Assembly: GCF_047739745.1 (NCBI RefSeq)
Contig: NZ_JBLLVA010000004.1
Span: 62,001-126,000, forward strand
Source of the DNA: Pseudaminobacter sp047739745
GTDB taxonomy: Bacteria; Pseudomonadota; Alphaproteobacteria; Rhizobiales; Rhizobiaceae
DNA length: 64,000 nucleotides
Reading direction: 5' to 3'
Positions 34,118 through 42,122 of this stretch are shown here, piece after piece. A program made the position numbers and the translations under genes. The notes under the pieces were generated by a model, which saw only the letters and a program-made list of their open reading frames with translations, did no database searches and was not told the DNA's origin. The first letter of the stretch is position 1. Every line of letters starts with the position of its first letter.

Positions 34118-34933
34118 ATGAAGATCGCTACCTTCAACATCAACGGGGTCAACGGTCGTCTTCCGGTGTTGCTGCGATGGTTGGCCGAAGCCGAAGCCGA
34201 TGTGGTCTGCCTGCAGGAACTCAAGGCGCCAGACGAACGGTTCCCCATTCGCGAGATCGAACATGCCGGCTACGGCGCGATCTGGCACGGACAGAAGAGC
34301 TGGAACGGTGTCGCCATACTAGCGCGCGGCAAGGAGCCTATCGAAACACGCCGCGGCCTGCCCGGCGATCCCGACGACAGCCATAGCCGCTACATCGAGG
34401 CGGCGATCGAGGGCATGCTCGTCGGCTGCCTGTATCTGCCCAACGGCAACCCCGCGCCCGGCCCGAAGTTCGATTACAAGCTGCGCTGGTTCCAGCGCCT
34501 GACGGACTACGCAGCCGAACTGCTCGCTCTCGAGATCCCGGTCGTGCTTGCCGGCGACTACAACGTGATGCCGACAGAACTCGATGTCTATAAACCCGAG
34601 CGCTGGACCGGTGACGCACTTTTTCGTCCGGAAGTGAGAGACGCTTTTCACGTATTGGTCGCGCAGGGTTGGACCGACGCGCTTCGCACCCTCCATCCGG
34701 ATGAGCGCATCTACACGTTCTGGGACTACTTCCGAAATGCCTGGGGCCGAAACGCCGGGCTGAGGCTCGATCACTTTTTGCTCAGCCCGTCGGTGGCGGC
34801 GCGTCTTGCGGCGGCAGAGGTCGACCGGCAGGTGCGTGGTTGGGACAAGGCGAGCGATCATGCGCCAACCTGGATCGAACTGGTCGACGGCAGCCGCACT
34901 AAGCGGCGCAAAGGAACGCCCAAATCCGGCTAG
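34118..34933 (+). CDS. xth: exodeoxyribonuclease III (AP endonuclease family)
   Basis: 271-residue enzyme of the exonuclease III class, which cuts at abasic sites and trims 3' ends in base-excision repair. Visible catalytic elements are FNINGVN (N7 region), E34 in LQELKAP (metal), the AGDYNVMP Asp/Asn pair, and the C-terminal SDHAPTWIEL with the general-base His. DNA-contact residues WNGVAIL and GLRLDHFLL are also present. A basic tail TKRRKG follows the fold. Rhizobia often have two xthA paralogs, so this may be the accessory one. Confidence 0.93.
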   Translation: MKIATFNINGVNGRLPVLLRWLAEAEADVVCLQELKAPDERFPIREIEHAGYGAIWHGQKSWNGVAILARGKEPIETRRGLPGDPDDSHSRYIEAAIEGMLVGCLYLPNGNPAPGPKFDYKLRWFQRLTDYAAELLALEIPVVLAGDYNVMPTELDVYKPERWTGDALFRPEVRDAFHVLVAQGWTDALRTLHPDERIYTFWDYFRNAWGRNAGLRLDHFLLSPSVAARLAAAEVDRQVRGWDKASDHAPTWIELVDGSRTKRRKGTPKSG

Positions 34934-35049
34934 GAGCAAGCACGGACAGCCAAAGCACCTCGACCTGGTCGGGAGATTGCGTCCTTTTTTCCATGGTTTT
35001 TCCTGACGGACATGACGTATATGCGGCTGTGCCCGGTGGAGAAATCTAT

Positions 35050-36372
35050 ATGTCAGGCTCGCTCGAACCGCTCGCAGGGATCGTGACCACTGATCTGGCC
35101 GCGATAACCCGGGGGCGCTTCGTGACCGAAGGCAGGCTCTCCCAAATTGCCGCCACCGGTGTGGGCTGGATACAAACCAACCTGTCGCTTACCGCGTTCA
35201 GCACGGCGGCCACTCCCAATATCTGGGGCTCGGCCGGCGATTTGCGGCTCATTCCCGACTTCAAAGCCCGCTATCGCTGCCATGCTACGGGAAGCCAGAC
35301 CCCTTTCGACATGATCATGGGCAATCTGGTCGAAATCGACGGCAGTTCGTGGAGCGGATGCACGCGCAGCATTCTGAGAAACGCCGCCGCGGCACTTGAG
35401 AACGCGACCGGCCTGTCGCTCAAGGCCTCATTCGAGCAGGAATTCTACTTGCTCGGCCAGGATCCGGGGCCCGGGCACTCGCTATCCTTTGCGGCGCTGC
35501 GCCGTGCCGACCCGTTCGCACCACAACTGATGGCCGCCTTGCAGGAGGCAGGCCTGAACCCGGAAGTGATCCTTGCCGAACTCGGCCCGACACAGTTCGA
35601 GGTCAGCATAGCCCCTACAGATCCTGTGGCGGCTGCCGACCGGGCGATCGCGGTAAGGGAAATCACCAGGGAGCTGGCGAGAAATTTCGGCGCGAAGGCA
35701 AGCTTTTCGCCGAAACCGTATCTCGACCAGCCCGGCAACGGTGTGCACATCCATTTCAGCCTGGTGGACAAGTCAGGTCGGGGAAAAACCTATGATGCGG
35801 ATGGACCGGCGCAACTCTCGGCCGAGGCGGCAAGCTTCTGCGCGGGCATATTGCGCCATCTGCCGGCGCTCGTGGCGCTGACGGCGTCAAGCGCTCCGTC
35901 CTACTACCGCCTCAAGCCGCATAGCTGGAGTTCGTCCCATACCTGGCTGGCGCGACAGGATCGGGAGGCGACGCTGCGCATCTGCCCCGTCCTGACCATG
36001 GCGGATCGGGATCCAGCCGACCAGCTCAACATCGAATATCGCGCCGCCGATGCAACCGCCAATCCCTATCTGGCCTTGGCAGCGCTCATCCATGCCGGAC
36101 TTGAAGGAATGACCAAGGGCTACAAGCTGCCGCTGCTTACGGCGGTAAATCCGGAGGCATTGTCGCCAGACCAGCGCCGCATGCACCAGCTCGAGCGATT
36201 GCCGGGAAGCCTCGGCGAGAGTCTTGACGCCTTGCGGGCAGACGAGACCGTGACCGGCTGGTTTCCAAAGCCCCTCATCGAGAGCTTTTTCGCCGTCAAG
36301 CACTCGGAACTGGCACGGCTGGAAGGGCTCGACAACGCAGCGGTTAGCGAACTCTATCGCGACCTTTATTAG
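35050..36372 (+). CDS. glutamine synthetase-family ligase
   Basis: 440 residues with the catalytic barrel of glutamine synthetase: FEQEFYLLG, AELGPTQFEVS, GNGVHIHFSL and IEYRAADATANPYLALAALI. The N-terminal beta-grasp half is divergent and begins MSGSLEPLAGIVTTD. The ATG at 35050 has GGAGA 7 bp ahead. This group includes gamma-glutamylamide and gamma-glutamylpolyamine synthetases as well as uncharacterised homologues, so a substrate other than ammonia is likely. It stands alone, converging on the cysteine hydrolase gene of the Liv operon, and a role in amine or amide nitrogen use is plausible. Confidence 0.83.
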   Translation: MSGSLEPLAGIVTTDLAAITRGRFVTEGRLSQIAATGVGWIQTNLSLTAFSTAATPNIWGSAGDLRLIPDFKARYRCHATGSQTPFDMIMGNLVEIDGSSWSGCTRSILRNAAAALENATGLSLKASFEQEFYLLGQDPGPGHSLSFAALRRADPFAPQLMAALQEAGLNPEVILAELGPTQFEVSIAPTDPVAAADRAIAVREITRELARNFGAKASFSPKPYLDQPGNGVHIHFSLVDKSGRGKTYDADGPAQLSAEAASFCAGILRHLPALVALTASSAPSYYRLKPHSWSSSHTWLARQDREATLRICPVLTMADRDPADQLNIEYRAADATANPYLALAALIHAGLEGMTKGYKLPLLTAVNPEALSPDQRRMHQLERLPGSLGESLDALRADETVTGWFPKPLIESFFAVKHSELARLEGLDNAAVSELYRDLY

Positions 36373-36436
36373 GCCCCATCCCGAGGATCGGGACGAGGCC
36401 AGCTCGCGCACAGTGCGCGCAAGGATTGCGGCACTT

Positions 36437-36455
36437 GGAATCGATGCATGATTCC
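36437..36455. repeat. small hairpin between converging genes
   Basis: GGAATC (36437-36442) and GATTCC (36450-36455) enclose GATGCAT. A weaker hairpin TCCCGA-GGA-TCGGGA lies at 36379-36393. They may act as terminators for the two converging genes, though neither has a T-run. Confidence 0.4.
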
Positions 36456-36469
36456 TCTGATTTTAGAAG

Positions 36470-37150
36470 CTATGCCTTAGCCGGCTGCAGAAAACCCAGC
36501 GTCTCCTCAGAAGACGCCACGTGGCAGTAAATCATGTTGATGATTTCCAGCTCGTGGTCGTGTAACTGCTTGGTGGCGGCGGCACAGCAATCCTCGACGA
36601 CGACGACGTTGAAGCTTTCGTCGGCAAGGCTGCGCACGGTCGAGGAAATGCACTGGTCGGTGAAGATGCCGACCACGATGACGTTCTTGATGCCCATATT
36701 CTGCAGTATGAGCCGCATATTGGTGCCGGTCAGCGCGCTGTCGGTCGTCTTGCAGAAGACGATCTCATCGCCCTGCGGCTCAAGCTCGGGCACGATTTTC
36801 GATTCCTCGCTGTCCTTGGGCAGCAGCAGATAATTCCAGCCGGGCTTTTTCTGGCTGAGCGAACGGTCACGGCCGTCACTCTTCATGCAGGCGATGCGGG
36901 CATACATGACCTCCACACCCTGCGCGCGGCTTTTTTCGACAAGCTTGGCGATGTTGGGGATGACGACGTCATTCATCCGCTGACGGAAGGGCTCCCAGCG
37001 GTCGCGTTGTTCGGGATCGTCGGACGGGACCAGATAGATGCCCTGCACATCGACGACAAGCAGCGCGGTTTCGGAAGGATCAAAGACGATATCGTCGGGT
37101 TCCGGGGCACCCTGATAATAGAACGAGCGATAGTTCGTCTTCCAGTTCAT
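36470..37150 (-). CDS. isochorismatase-family cysteine hydrolase
   Basis: 226-residue amidohydrolase of the isochorismatase fold. The triad is readable: D34 in LLVVDVQ, K134 in VFCKTTDSALTG and C167 in GIFTDQCISS, with the cis-peptide region before the Cys. Enzymes of this type hydrolyse small amides such as ureidoacrylate, biuret, nicotinamide or N-carbamoylsarcosine. It is the last gene of the Liv-type importer operon, 44 bp after livM, so the transported compound is a good candidate for its substrate. It is not a clear match to any one characterised subtype. Confidence 0.85.
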   Translation of the reverse strand: MNWKTNYRSFYYQGAPEPDDIVFDPSETALLVVDVQGIYLVPSDDPEQRDRWEPFRQRMNDVVIPNIAKLVEKSRAQGVEVMYARIACMKSDGRDRSLSQKKPGWNYLLLPKDSEESKIVPELEPQGDEIVFCKTTDSALTGTNMRLILQNMGIKNVIVVGIFTDQCISSTVRSLADESFNVVVVEDCCAAATKQLHDHELEIINMIYCHVASSEETLGFLQPAKA

Positions 37151-37194
37151 GGCAGTCTCCAGTCAATTCAAGGATGAAAATCGGTGCGCCCGCG

Positions 37195-38220
37195 TCAGGC
37201 GCGGCGACGCTTTTTCTGAAGCAGGGCGCCGAATTCCTCCGCGCCGATGATGCCGCTGGGGCGCAGCACGAGAACCACGATCATCGCCACCGCCAAAACG
37301 ATCTCGGTCAGGCCGACCATCTGCCAGGGAAACACGGCCGAACTGTTCAGCGCGTTTTCGGTGGCCCGCAGCGCCTCGAACGCGAAGGTCACCAGGAAGG
37401 TGCCGAGCACCGCACCGGACACCGTGGCCGAGCCGCCGATGACCAGCATGCCCAGAATGACGAAGGTCTCCTTCAGATAGAAGGCAGAAGGCTGGAACGA
37501 GGTAATGAAATGCGCCCACAGGCCACCGGCAAAGCCGGCGATCAGCGCGCTCAGGATGAAGCCGCGCCAGCGCAGCATGGAAAGATTGGCGCCCATCGCG
37601 CCGGCGGCGACCTCGTCGTCCCGCACGGCGCGCAGCAGGAGGCCGGTGCGGGACTCCTTGAACAGCAGTGCCATGACCGCAGCCAGGATCGCTCCCCCGG
37701 CCGCCAGATAGACGGTGGTGGCCTTGGGCACACCGAACAGGGTCCGCGGGCCGTTGGTGACTTCGCTCCAGTTCACCATGATGGTGTGCATGACCACCAG
37801 CAGCGCAAAGGAGGTGATGACGGCGGCGGCGTCCGACAGGCGCATCAGCGGATAGGCGACGAGTGCCGCAATCAACATGGCGGCCAGCGCGCCGACTGCG
37901 ATGGAGATATAGGGGCTCAGCAAGACCGGCTTGAGCACAAGGTAGAGGTCCGGCAGCACCATGCCGCGCATCTGCAGCGGAATGGTGAACAGCGAGGAGG
38001 TGTAGGCGCCGATGCCCATGAAGGCGACGTGGGCGAAGGACAGAATGCCGGAATTGCCCATGAAGACCTGCAGGCCCAGCACGAGGATCATGTTGATCAA
38101 AAGCAGCGTGGTGATGCGTTCGAATACCGGGAAACCCAGCATTTTCGATGCCAGCACCAGCAACAGGACCGGCGCTGTCACGGCGGCGAGTGTGATCAGC
38201 TTGCTATTGTTCATCGTCAT
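37195..38220 (-). CDS. livM: branched-chain amino acid-type ABC permease LivM
   Basis: 341-residue inner-membrane permease with about nine hydrophobic helices. The LivM/H family segment VFMGNSGILSFAHVAFMGIGAY (shortened here to SFAHVAFMGIGAY) is near the N-terminal third, and LLLRAVRDDEVAAGAMGAN matches the cytoplasmic loop that meets the ATPases. Two tandem ATGs (38220, 38214) and one at 38235 compete; none has a strong ribosome-binding site. A 44-bp palindromic repeat fills the gap to livH. Actual substrate is unproven; see the hydrolase at the operon end. Confidence 0.88.
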   Translation of the reverse strand: MTMNNSKLITLAAVTAPVLLLVLASKMLGFPVFERITTLLLINMILVLGLQVFMGNSGILSFAHVAFMGIGAYTSSLFTIPLQMRGMVLPDLYLVLKPVLLSPYISIAVGALAAMLIAALVAYPLMRLSDAAAVITSFALLVVMHTIMVNWSEVTNGPRTLFGVPKATTVYLAAGGAILAAVMALLFKESRTGLLLRAVRDDEVAAGAMGANLSMLRWRGFILSALIAGFAGGLWAHFITSFQPSAFYLKETFVILGMLVIGGSATVSGAVLGTFLVTFAFEALRATENALNSSAVFPWQMVGLTEIVLAVAMIVVLVLRPSGIIGAEEFGALLQKKRRRA

Positions 38221-38231
38221 TGTCCGTTCGA

Positions 38232-38275
38232 GCAATTCCAGGAAAAGTGGAAACCGGTTTTCCGTGCGGAATTGC
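38232..38275. repeat. 44-bp imperfect palindrome (rhizobial intergenic repeat type)
   Basis: Outer arms GCAATTCC (38232-38239) and GGAATTGC (38268-38275), inner arms GGAAAA (38241-38246) and TTTTCC (38258-38263), with AAACCGGTTT at the centre. The GGAAAAGTGGAAACCGGTTT core is a pattern I recall from short palindromic repeats scattered in rhizobial genomes. Confidence 0.75.
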
Positions 38276-38288
38276 GTAAAAACAAATT

Positions 38289-39179
38289 CTAGGTCCGCTG
38301 TCCGGTCGCCGGGCCCTTGATCAGGCCGTCGGGCCGCCAGAGCAGGATCAGGATGACCAGCGAGAACGTGAAGGCGTCACGGAACTTCAGGAGCTCAGGT
38401 GGCAGGGCGTAGTTGAAAGTGGTAACGATCAGCGCCAGCAGGAAGCCGCCGACGACGGCGCCTTGCAGGCTCCGCATGCCGCCGATGACCGTGGCGATGA
38501 AAGCGACCAACAACGGTTCCAGACCAATGCCGGGAACCACCGAACCGATGCGGCCCAACCAGAACAGCGAGACGACGCCGGCCAGCAGTCCGCTGATCGC
38601 AAAGGCAGAGGTGATGACCAGATTGGCCGGAATGCCCAGCATCCGCGCCATGGTGAATTTCGTCGCCGCCGCCCGCATGGCTAGACCCAGCACCGTCTTC
38701 TTCATGATGAAGGAAAACAAAGCGAGCATGAGCGCCGCTGTCGCGATGGTGAGGATGTTCCGCAGCGGAATGATCGCGCCTCCAAGCACGATCGTGTCGG
38801 AAAACACCGAAGGCAGCGGCACGGTGCGGGCACGCGGCGAGATGAACAGCAGCGCGGCATTCTGCAGAAGCGTCGAGAAGGCGAATGAGGTGATGAGCAC
38901 CGCCGTTACCGACTTGGATCGCACCGGGCGGAAGGCCACATATTCGGTGGCGATGCCCGTGAGTATCGCCATCAACACGGCGACCCCTGCCATCGCCAGC
39001 CATGGCAAAGGAGAGCCGCTGAGCAGGAACAGCGTGTAGCCGGCAACCATGATCAACTCGCCATAAGCGAAATTGACTAGCTTCAAGATGCCGTAAACGA
39101 TGACCAGTCCGAGCGCCATCAGGGCGTAAAGGCTGCCGAGGCTGAGCACGTCGATGAGGAATTGGATATAGATGGCCAC
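38289..39179 (-). CDS. livH: branched-chain amino acid-type ABC permease LivH
   Basis: 296-residue permease with about eight hydrophobic helices. The start MAIYIQFLIDVLSLGSLYAL and the stretch LVNFAYGELIMVAGY are typical of LivH; AATKFTMARMLGIPANLVI forms the ATPase-docking loop and IGGMRSLQGAVVGGFLL the conserved C-terminal portion. It begins 3 bp after the livF stop. With LivM it should form the translocation channel. Confidence 0.92.
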   Translation of the reverse strand: MAIYIQFLIDVLSLGSLYALMALGLVIVYGILKLVNFAYGELIMVAGYTLFLLSGSPLPWLAMAGVAVLMAILTGIATEYVAFRPVRSKSVTAVLITSFAFSTLLQNAALLFISPRARTVPLPSVFSDTIVLGGAIIPLRNILTIATAALMLALFSFIMKKTVLGLAMRAAATKFTMARMLGIPANLVITSAFAISGLLAGVVSLFWLGRIGSVVPGIGLEPLLVAFIATVIGGMRSLQGAVVGGFLLALIVTTFNYALPPELLKFRDAFTFSLVILILLWRPDGLIKGPATGQRT

Positions 39180-39182
39180 GCC

Positions 39183-39890
39183 TCAGCTCCCCAGATAGAT
39201 CGACTTGAGATCGGAACGCTCGGCGATTTCAGCGGCCGTGCCTTCCGCAGCCACGCGGCCCAGCGAAAGCACATAGTTGCGGTCGCTGATCTTCATCGCC
39301 TTCGTCGCATTCTGTTCGACCAGCAGGATGGTGACGCCAGACTTGCGCAGCGCCACGATCATCTCGAAGATCTTGTCGACGATGACCGGAGCAAGGCCCA
39401 GAGACGGTTCGTCCAGCAAAAGCAGGCTCGGGTTCGACATCATGGCGCGCGCGATCACCAATTGCTGCTGCTGACCGCCGGACAAGGTTCCGGCCGGCTG
39501 CTTCACGCGTTCGGCAAGCAGCGGAAACAGCTCGAACATCTGCTGGCGCGTCGCCGCCACCGCCTTTGTGTCGAAGCGCCGGCTGAATGCGCCGAGCTGG
39601 AGATTCTCATCGACCGTCAGATCGGGAAACACGTCCCTGGTTTCGGGGACCATGGCCACGCCGCGCCGCACGAGTTGCTCGGGCGAAAGGCTGGAAATGT
39701 TTTCGCCATTGAGCGTTATGGTGCCGCGCGCCGGCTTGAGCACGCCGGCAATCGACTTGAGCGTCGAGGACTTTCCCGCGCCGTTCGCACCGAGCAGGGT
39801 GACGAGTTCGCCTTTCTCGACCCTCAGGCTGACGTCACGCACGGCCTTGACCGCGCCGTAGCGCAGCTCGATTCCCTTGATCTCAAGCAT
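39183..39890 (-). CDS. livF: branched-chain amino acid-type ABC ATPase LivF
   Basis: 235-residue ATPase. Walker A GANGAGKSS at 34-42, signature LSGGQQQQ, Walker B LLLLDEPSLGLAP and the LivF-specific VEQNATKAM after the switch region. The ATG at 39890 lies 8 bp inside the livG end, the usual coupled arrangement; an upstream in-frame ATG at 39911 gives 7 extra residues unlike the family. It pairs with LivG as the heterodimeric motor of the importer. Confidence 0.93.
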   Translation of the reverse strand: MLEIKGIELRYGAVKAVRDVSLRVEKGELVTLLGANGAGKSSTLKSIAGVLKPARGTITLNGENISSLSPEQLVRRGVAMVPETRDVFPDLTVDENLQLGAFSRRFDTKAVAATRQQMFELFPLLAERVKQPAGTLSGGQQQQLVIARAMMSNPSLLLLDEPSLGLAPVIVDKIFEMIVALRKSGVTILLVEQNATKAMKISDRNYVLSLGRVAAEGTAAEIAERSDLKSIYLGS

Positions 39891-40629
39891 GGTTTTCGGC
39901 CTCCAATGCATCGGCGCCGAGATAGGCTTCGATCACCGCCGGCAGGCGGCGCACTTCATCGACCCCGCCTTCGCCGATGGTCTTTCCTTGTGCGATGGCC
40001 TGGAGGCGGTGGCACAGACGCATGATCAGCGGCATGTCGTGATCGATGATGACGATGCCCAGATCGCGCTCCTCGGGCAGCCGCTTGAGTATCTGCATCA
40101 GCATGCCCGATTCCTCTTCGTTCATGCCGGCGGCGGGTTCGTCGAGCAGCAGATATTTGGGATCGGCCACCAGAGCGCGCGCGATTTCCACGCGGCGCTC
40201 GTCGCCATAGTTGAGTGAGCTCGCCAGTTCGGACCGATAGTCGGTGAGGGAGAATTCTTCCAGAAGCCGGTCGACGCCGCTGCGCGCCTGGCGCCGCGAA
40301 CTGCCCTTGGCGATGGCAGCTACCTCGATGTTCTCGGCAACCGTCAGATTGCCGAACAGGCGAACCGTCTGGAACGAACGCATGATGCCGCGCAATGCCC
40401 GCTGGCGCGGCAGCAGCGCGCCAATGTCTTCGCCATCGCACAGAACCGTTCCCGAAACCGGCGTCACCTGCCCGGTCAGGACATTGATCAGGGTGGTTTT
40501 TCCCGAACCGTTGGGTCCGATCAGGCCCAGGATTTCGCGGCGGTTGAGCGTCAGATCGACATTGTCGAGGGCGCGCAGGCCGGAAAATTCCACAACGATT
40601 GAGTTGGCTTGAAGGCTTGGATTGGCCAT
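39883..40629 (-). CDS. livG: branched-chain amino acid-type ABC ATPase LivG
   Basis: 248-residue ATPase. Walker A GPNGSGKTT at 38-46, SFQTVRLFGNLTVAENIEVA in the Q-loop region, a LivG-type signature SLNYGDERRVEIARAL in place of LSGGQ, Walker B LLLDEPAAGMN and the switch region IIDHDM. The C-terminal IEAYLGADALE is the family tail. The canonical Gln after YG is Asp here, a small deviation. A 215-bp structured spacer separates it from the binding-protein gene. Confidence 0.92.
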   Translation of the reverse strand: MANPSLQANSIVVEFSGLRALDNVDLTLNRREILGLIGPNGSGKTTLINVLTGQVTPVSGTVLCDGEDIGALLPRQRALRGIMRSFQTVRLFGNLTVAENIEVAAIAKGSSRRQARSGVDRLLEEFSLTDYRSELASSLNYGDERRVEIARALVADPKYLLLDEPAAGMNEEESGMLMQILKRLPEERDLGIVIIDHDMPLIMRLCHRLQAIAQGKTIGEGGVDEVRRLPAVIEAYLGADALEAENHA

Positions 40630-40844
40630 GGTGTCTTAACCGAATTCGAGAGAAAGGCTCCGGCAAGCGCCGCCTTCCGAAGCCTGGGGCGGAACGGCGT
40701 GTGAGCCTTGCCCATGAAGGACCGCAGCGGCTGATGTAAGCCGGTCCTTGCGGTCGCATCGTCGCATGTCGCGGAACACGGTGGCGTGCCGATGTCCGCG
40801 ACGATGCTTTTCCTTGTCCTGCTGCGCAGGACGAGCCTTGTCCG
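40630..40844 (-). other. structured spacer between binding-protein gene and livG
   Basis: No gene. It contains GACCGCA (40720-40726) paired with TGCGGTC (40749-40755) and a perfect hairpin GTCCTGC-TGC-GCAGGAC (40816-40832), close to the end of the binding-protein gene. Such hairpins commonly let the receptor message outlast the rest of an ABC operon. Confidence 0.5.
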
Positions 40845-42020
40845 TTACGGGGCAGGCTGGCTTTCCGCACGGCGCCATCCCAGGAAGGAAGGCTTGCCGC
40901 CATTGATGGCGATGACCGCAGCCGACTTGTTCGGCTGATGGCCGAGTTCAGCCGAGCTGTAGGACAGTTTGCCGGTCAGCAGATCGAACTCGTTTTCCTC
41001 CAGCGCCTTGGCAACTGCGGCACCGTCGGTCGAGCCGGCGATCTTGACCGCTTCGGCCATCAGCATGACGGTATCCCAGCCGGTAGCGACAAAGGAGGTG
41101 TCCGGCTCGGAACCGTACTGGGCCTTGTAGAGGTCGATGAACTTGGGCATGTCGGCATGCGCTTCCGGGCCCATCCAGGTGTGGCCGACGAAGTAGATTT
41201 CATTGCCGAATCTCTCGCCGAGTGCCTCGAACAGACCGGGGTCGTCATAGGAATCGCCGCCCATGATCGGCGTGGTGATGCCAACTTCGCGAATCGCGCG
41301 GATGATCGTGCCGAGATCAGGCATATAGGATGAGATGAAGATCACATCCGGCTTTTCCGGCAGCGCCTGCAGACGGGCAAGCTGCGCGGAAAAGTCCTGC
41401 GCGCCCTGCGTATAGGCGTCCTGGAGCACGACTTCGCCGCCCAGGTCCTTGAAATGCTGGGTGAAATATTTGCTCAGGCTCTTGGTGTAGGCGATGAACT
41501 GATCGGTAACTACATAGGCCGTCTTCCAGCCGCGCTCCTTGAAGGCGTATTCGGCCGCGGTCGCGCCCATCGCCGTGTTCCACATCGACAAGGTGAACTG
41601 CTTGTCGCCGAGCGACCAGGAGCTGTAGAGCGGATCGGAAGCGCAGGTTGAGATGCCGACAATGTTGGCGTTCTGCGCCTCGCGGCTGGCAGGCCCGCCG
41701 AAATCGAAATCGCATGGCGCGATGATCAGCTCGGCGCCCTGGTTGATCACGTTGATGGCATTGTTGCCGACCGTCACCGGATCGCTCTTGCCGTCGATGT
41801 TGACCAGCTTGATCTGCTTGCCGAGCAGGCCACCTTGCTCGTTAAGGACCTTGACGGCGACTTCCGCGCCCTTGAGACCCGCCTCGTCCAGCGGCGCCTG
41901 CACGCCGGTCAGGCTGAGCGCGCCGCCGATGATGATCTCGTCGGCCGCGGCATTTGCCGCCAGACCCGCACTCAATGCCAGCGCCATGACGAGACGCGAA
42001 ACTCCACCGTATAGCCTCAC
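40845..42020 (-). CDS. Liv-type periplasmic substrate-binding protein
   Basis: 391-residue receptor of the amino acid/amide class (cluster B, type I fold). The signal peptide spans about 1-26 (LVMALALSAGLAANAAA, then DE). The mature chain starts EIIIGGALSLTGVQAPL. Later IIAPCDFDFGGPASREAQN, VDVGTDQF-like VVTDQFIAYTKSL and GGDSYDDPGLFEAL are seen. The start is a GTG with GGAGGG 7 bp upstream, stronger than the in-frame ATG eleven codons later. Ligands in this class range from branched-chain amino acids to urea and short amides; the linked cysteine hydrolase favours an amide. Confidence 0.9.
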   Translation of the reverse strand: MRLYGGVSRLVMALALSAGLAANAAADEIIIGGALSLTGVQAPLDEAGLKGAEVAVKVLNEQGGLLGKQIKLVNIDGKSDPVTVGNNAINVINQGAELIIAPCDFDFGGPASREAQNANIVGISTCASDPLYSSWSLGDKQFTLSMWNTAMGATAAEYAFKERGWKTAYVVTDQFIAYTKSLSKYFTQHFKDLGGEVVLQDAYTQGAQDFSAQLARLQALPEKPDVIFISSYMPDLGTIIRAIREVGITTPIMGGDSYDDPGLFEALGERFGNEIYFVGHTWMGPEAHADMPKFIDLYKAQYGSEPDTSFVATGWDTVMLMAEAVKIAGSTDGAAVAKALEENEFDLLTGKLSYSSAELGHQPNKSAAVIAINGGKPSFLGWRRAESQPAP

Positions 42021-42084
42021 TTAGATGCCCTCCATAATCGAACCGGTTTCAAAGGTTTCAACGCGCTGCAATGCTCCGCAGCCA

Positions 42085-42122
42085 CAAAATTGTCAATATT
42101 GAAAATTTTCTTTTAAGAAAAT
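42085..42122. promoter_or_regulatory. AT-rich palindromic region before the Liv operon
   Basis: An AT-rich island in GC-rich surroundings. It holds the perfect palindrome TCAATATTGA (42093-42102) and an 8-bp inverted repeat ATTTTCTT-TT-AAGAAAAT (42105-42122) touching the regulator's stop codon. It could be the operator or promoter of the binding-protein gene, or the terminator of the regulator gene. Confidence 0.45.

Noticed and set aside
40636..40878. 80-codon minus-strand frame between the Liv receptor gene and livG
   Set aside because: It lies in a hairpin-rich spacer, overlaps the receptor gene end, and has no similarity or start signal.
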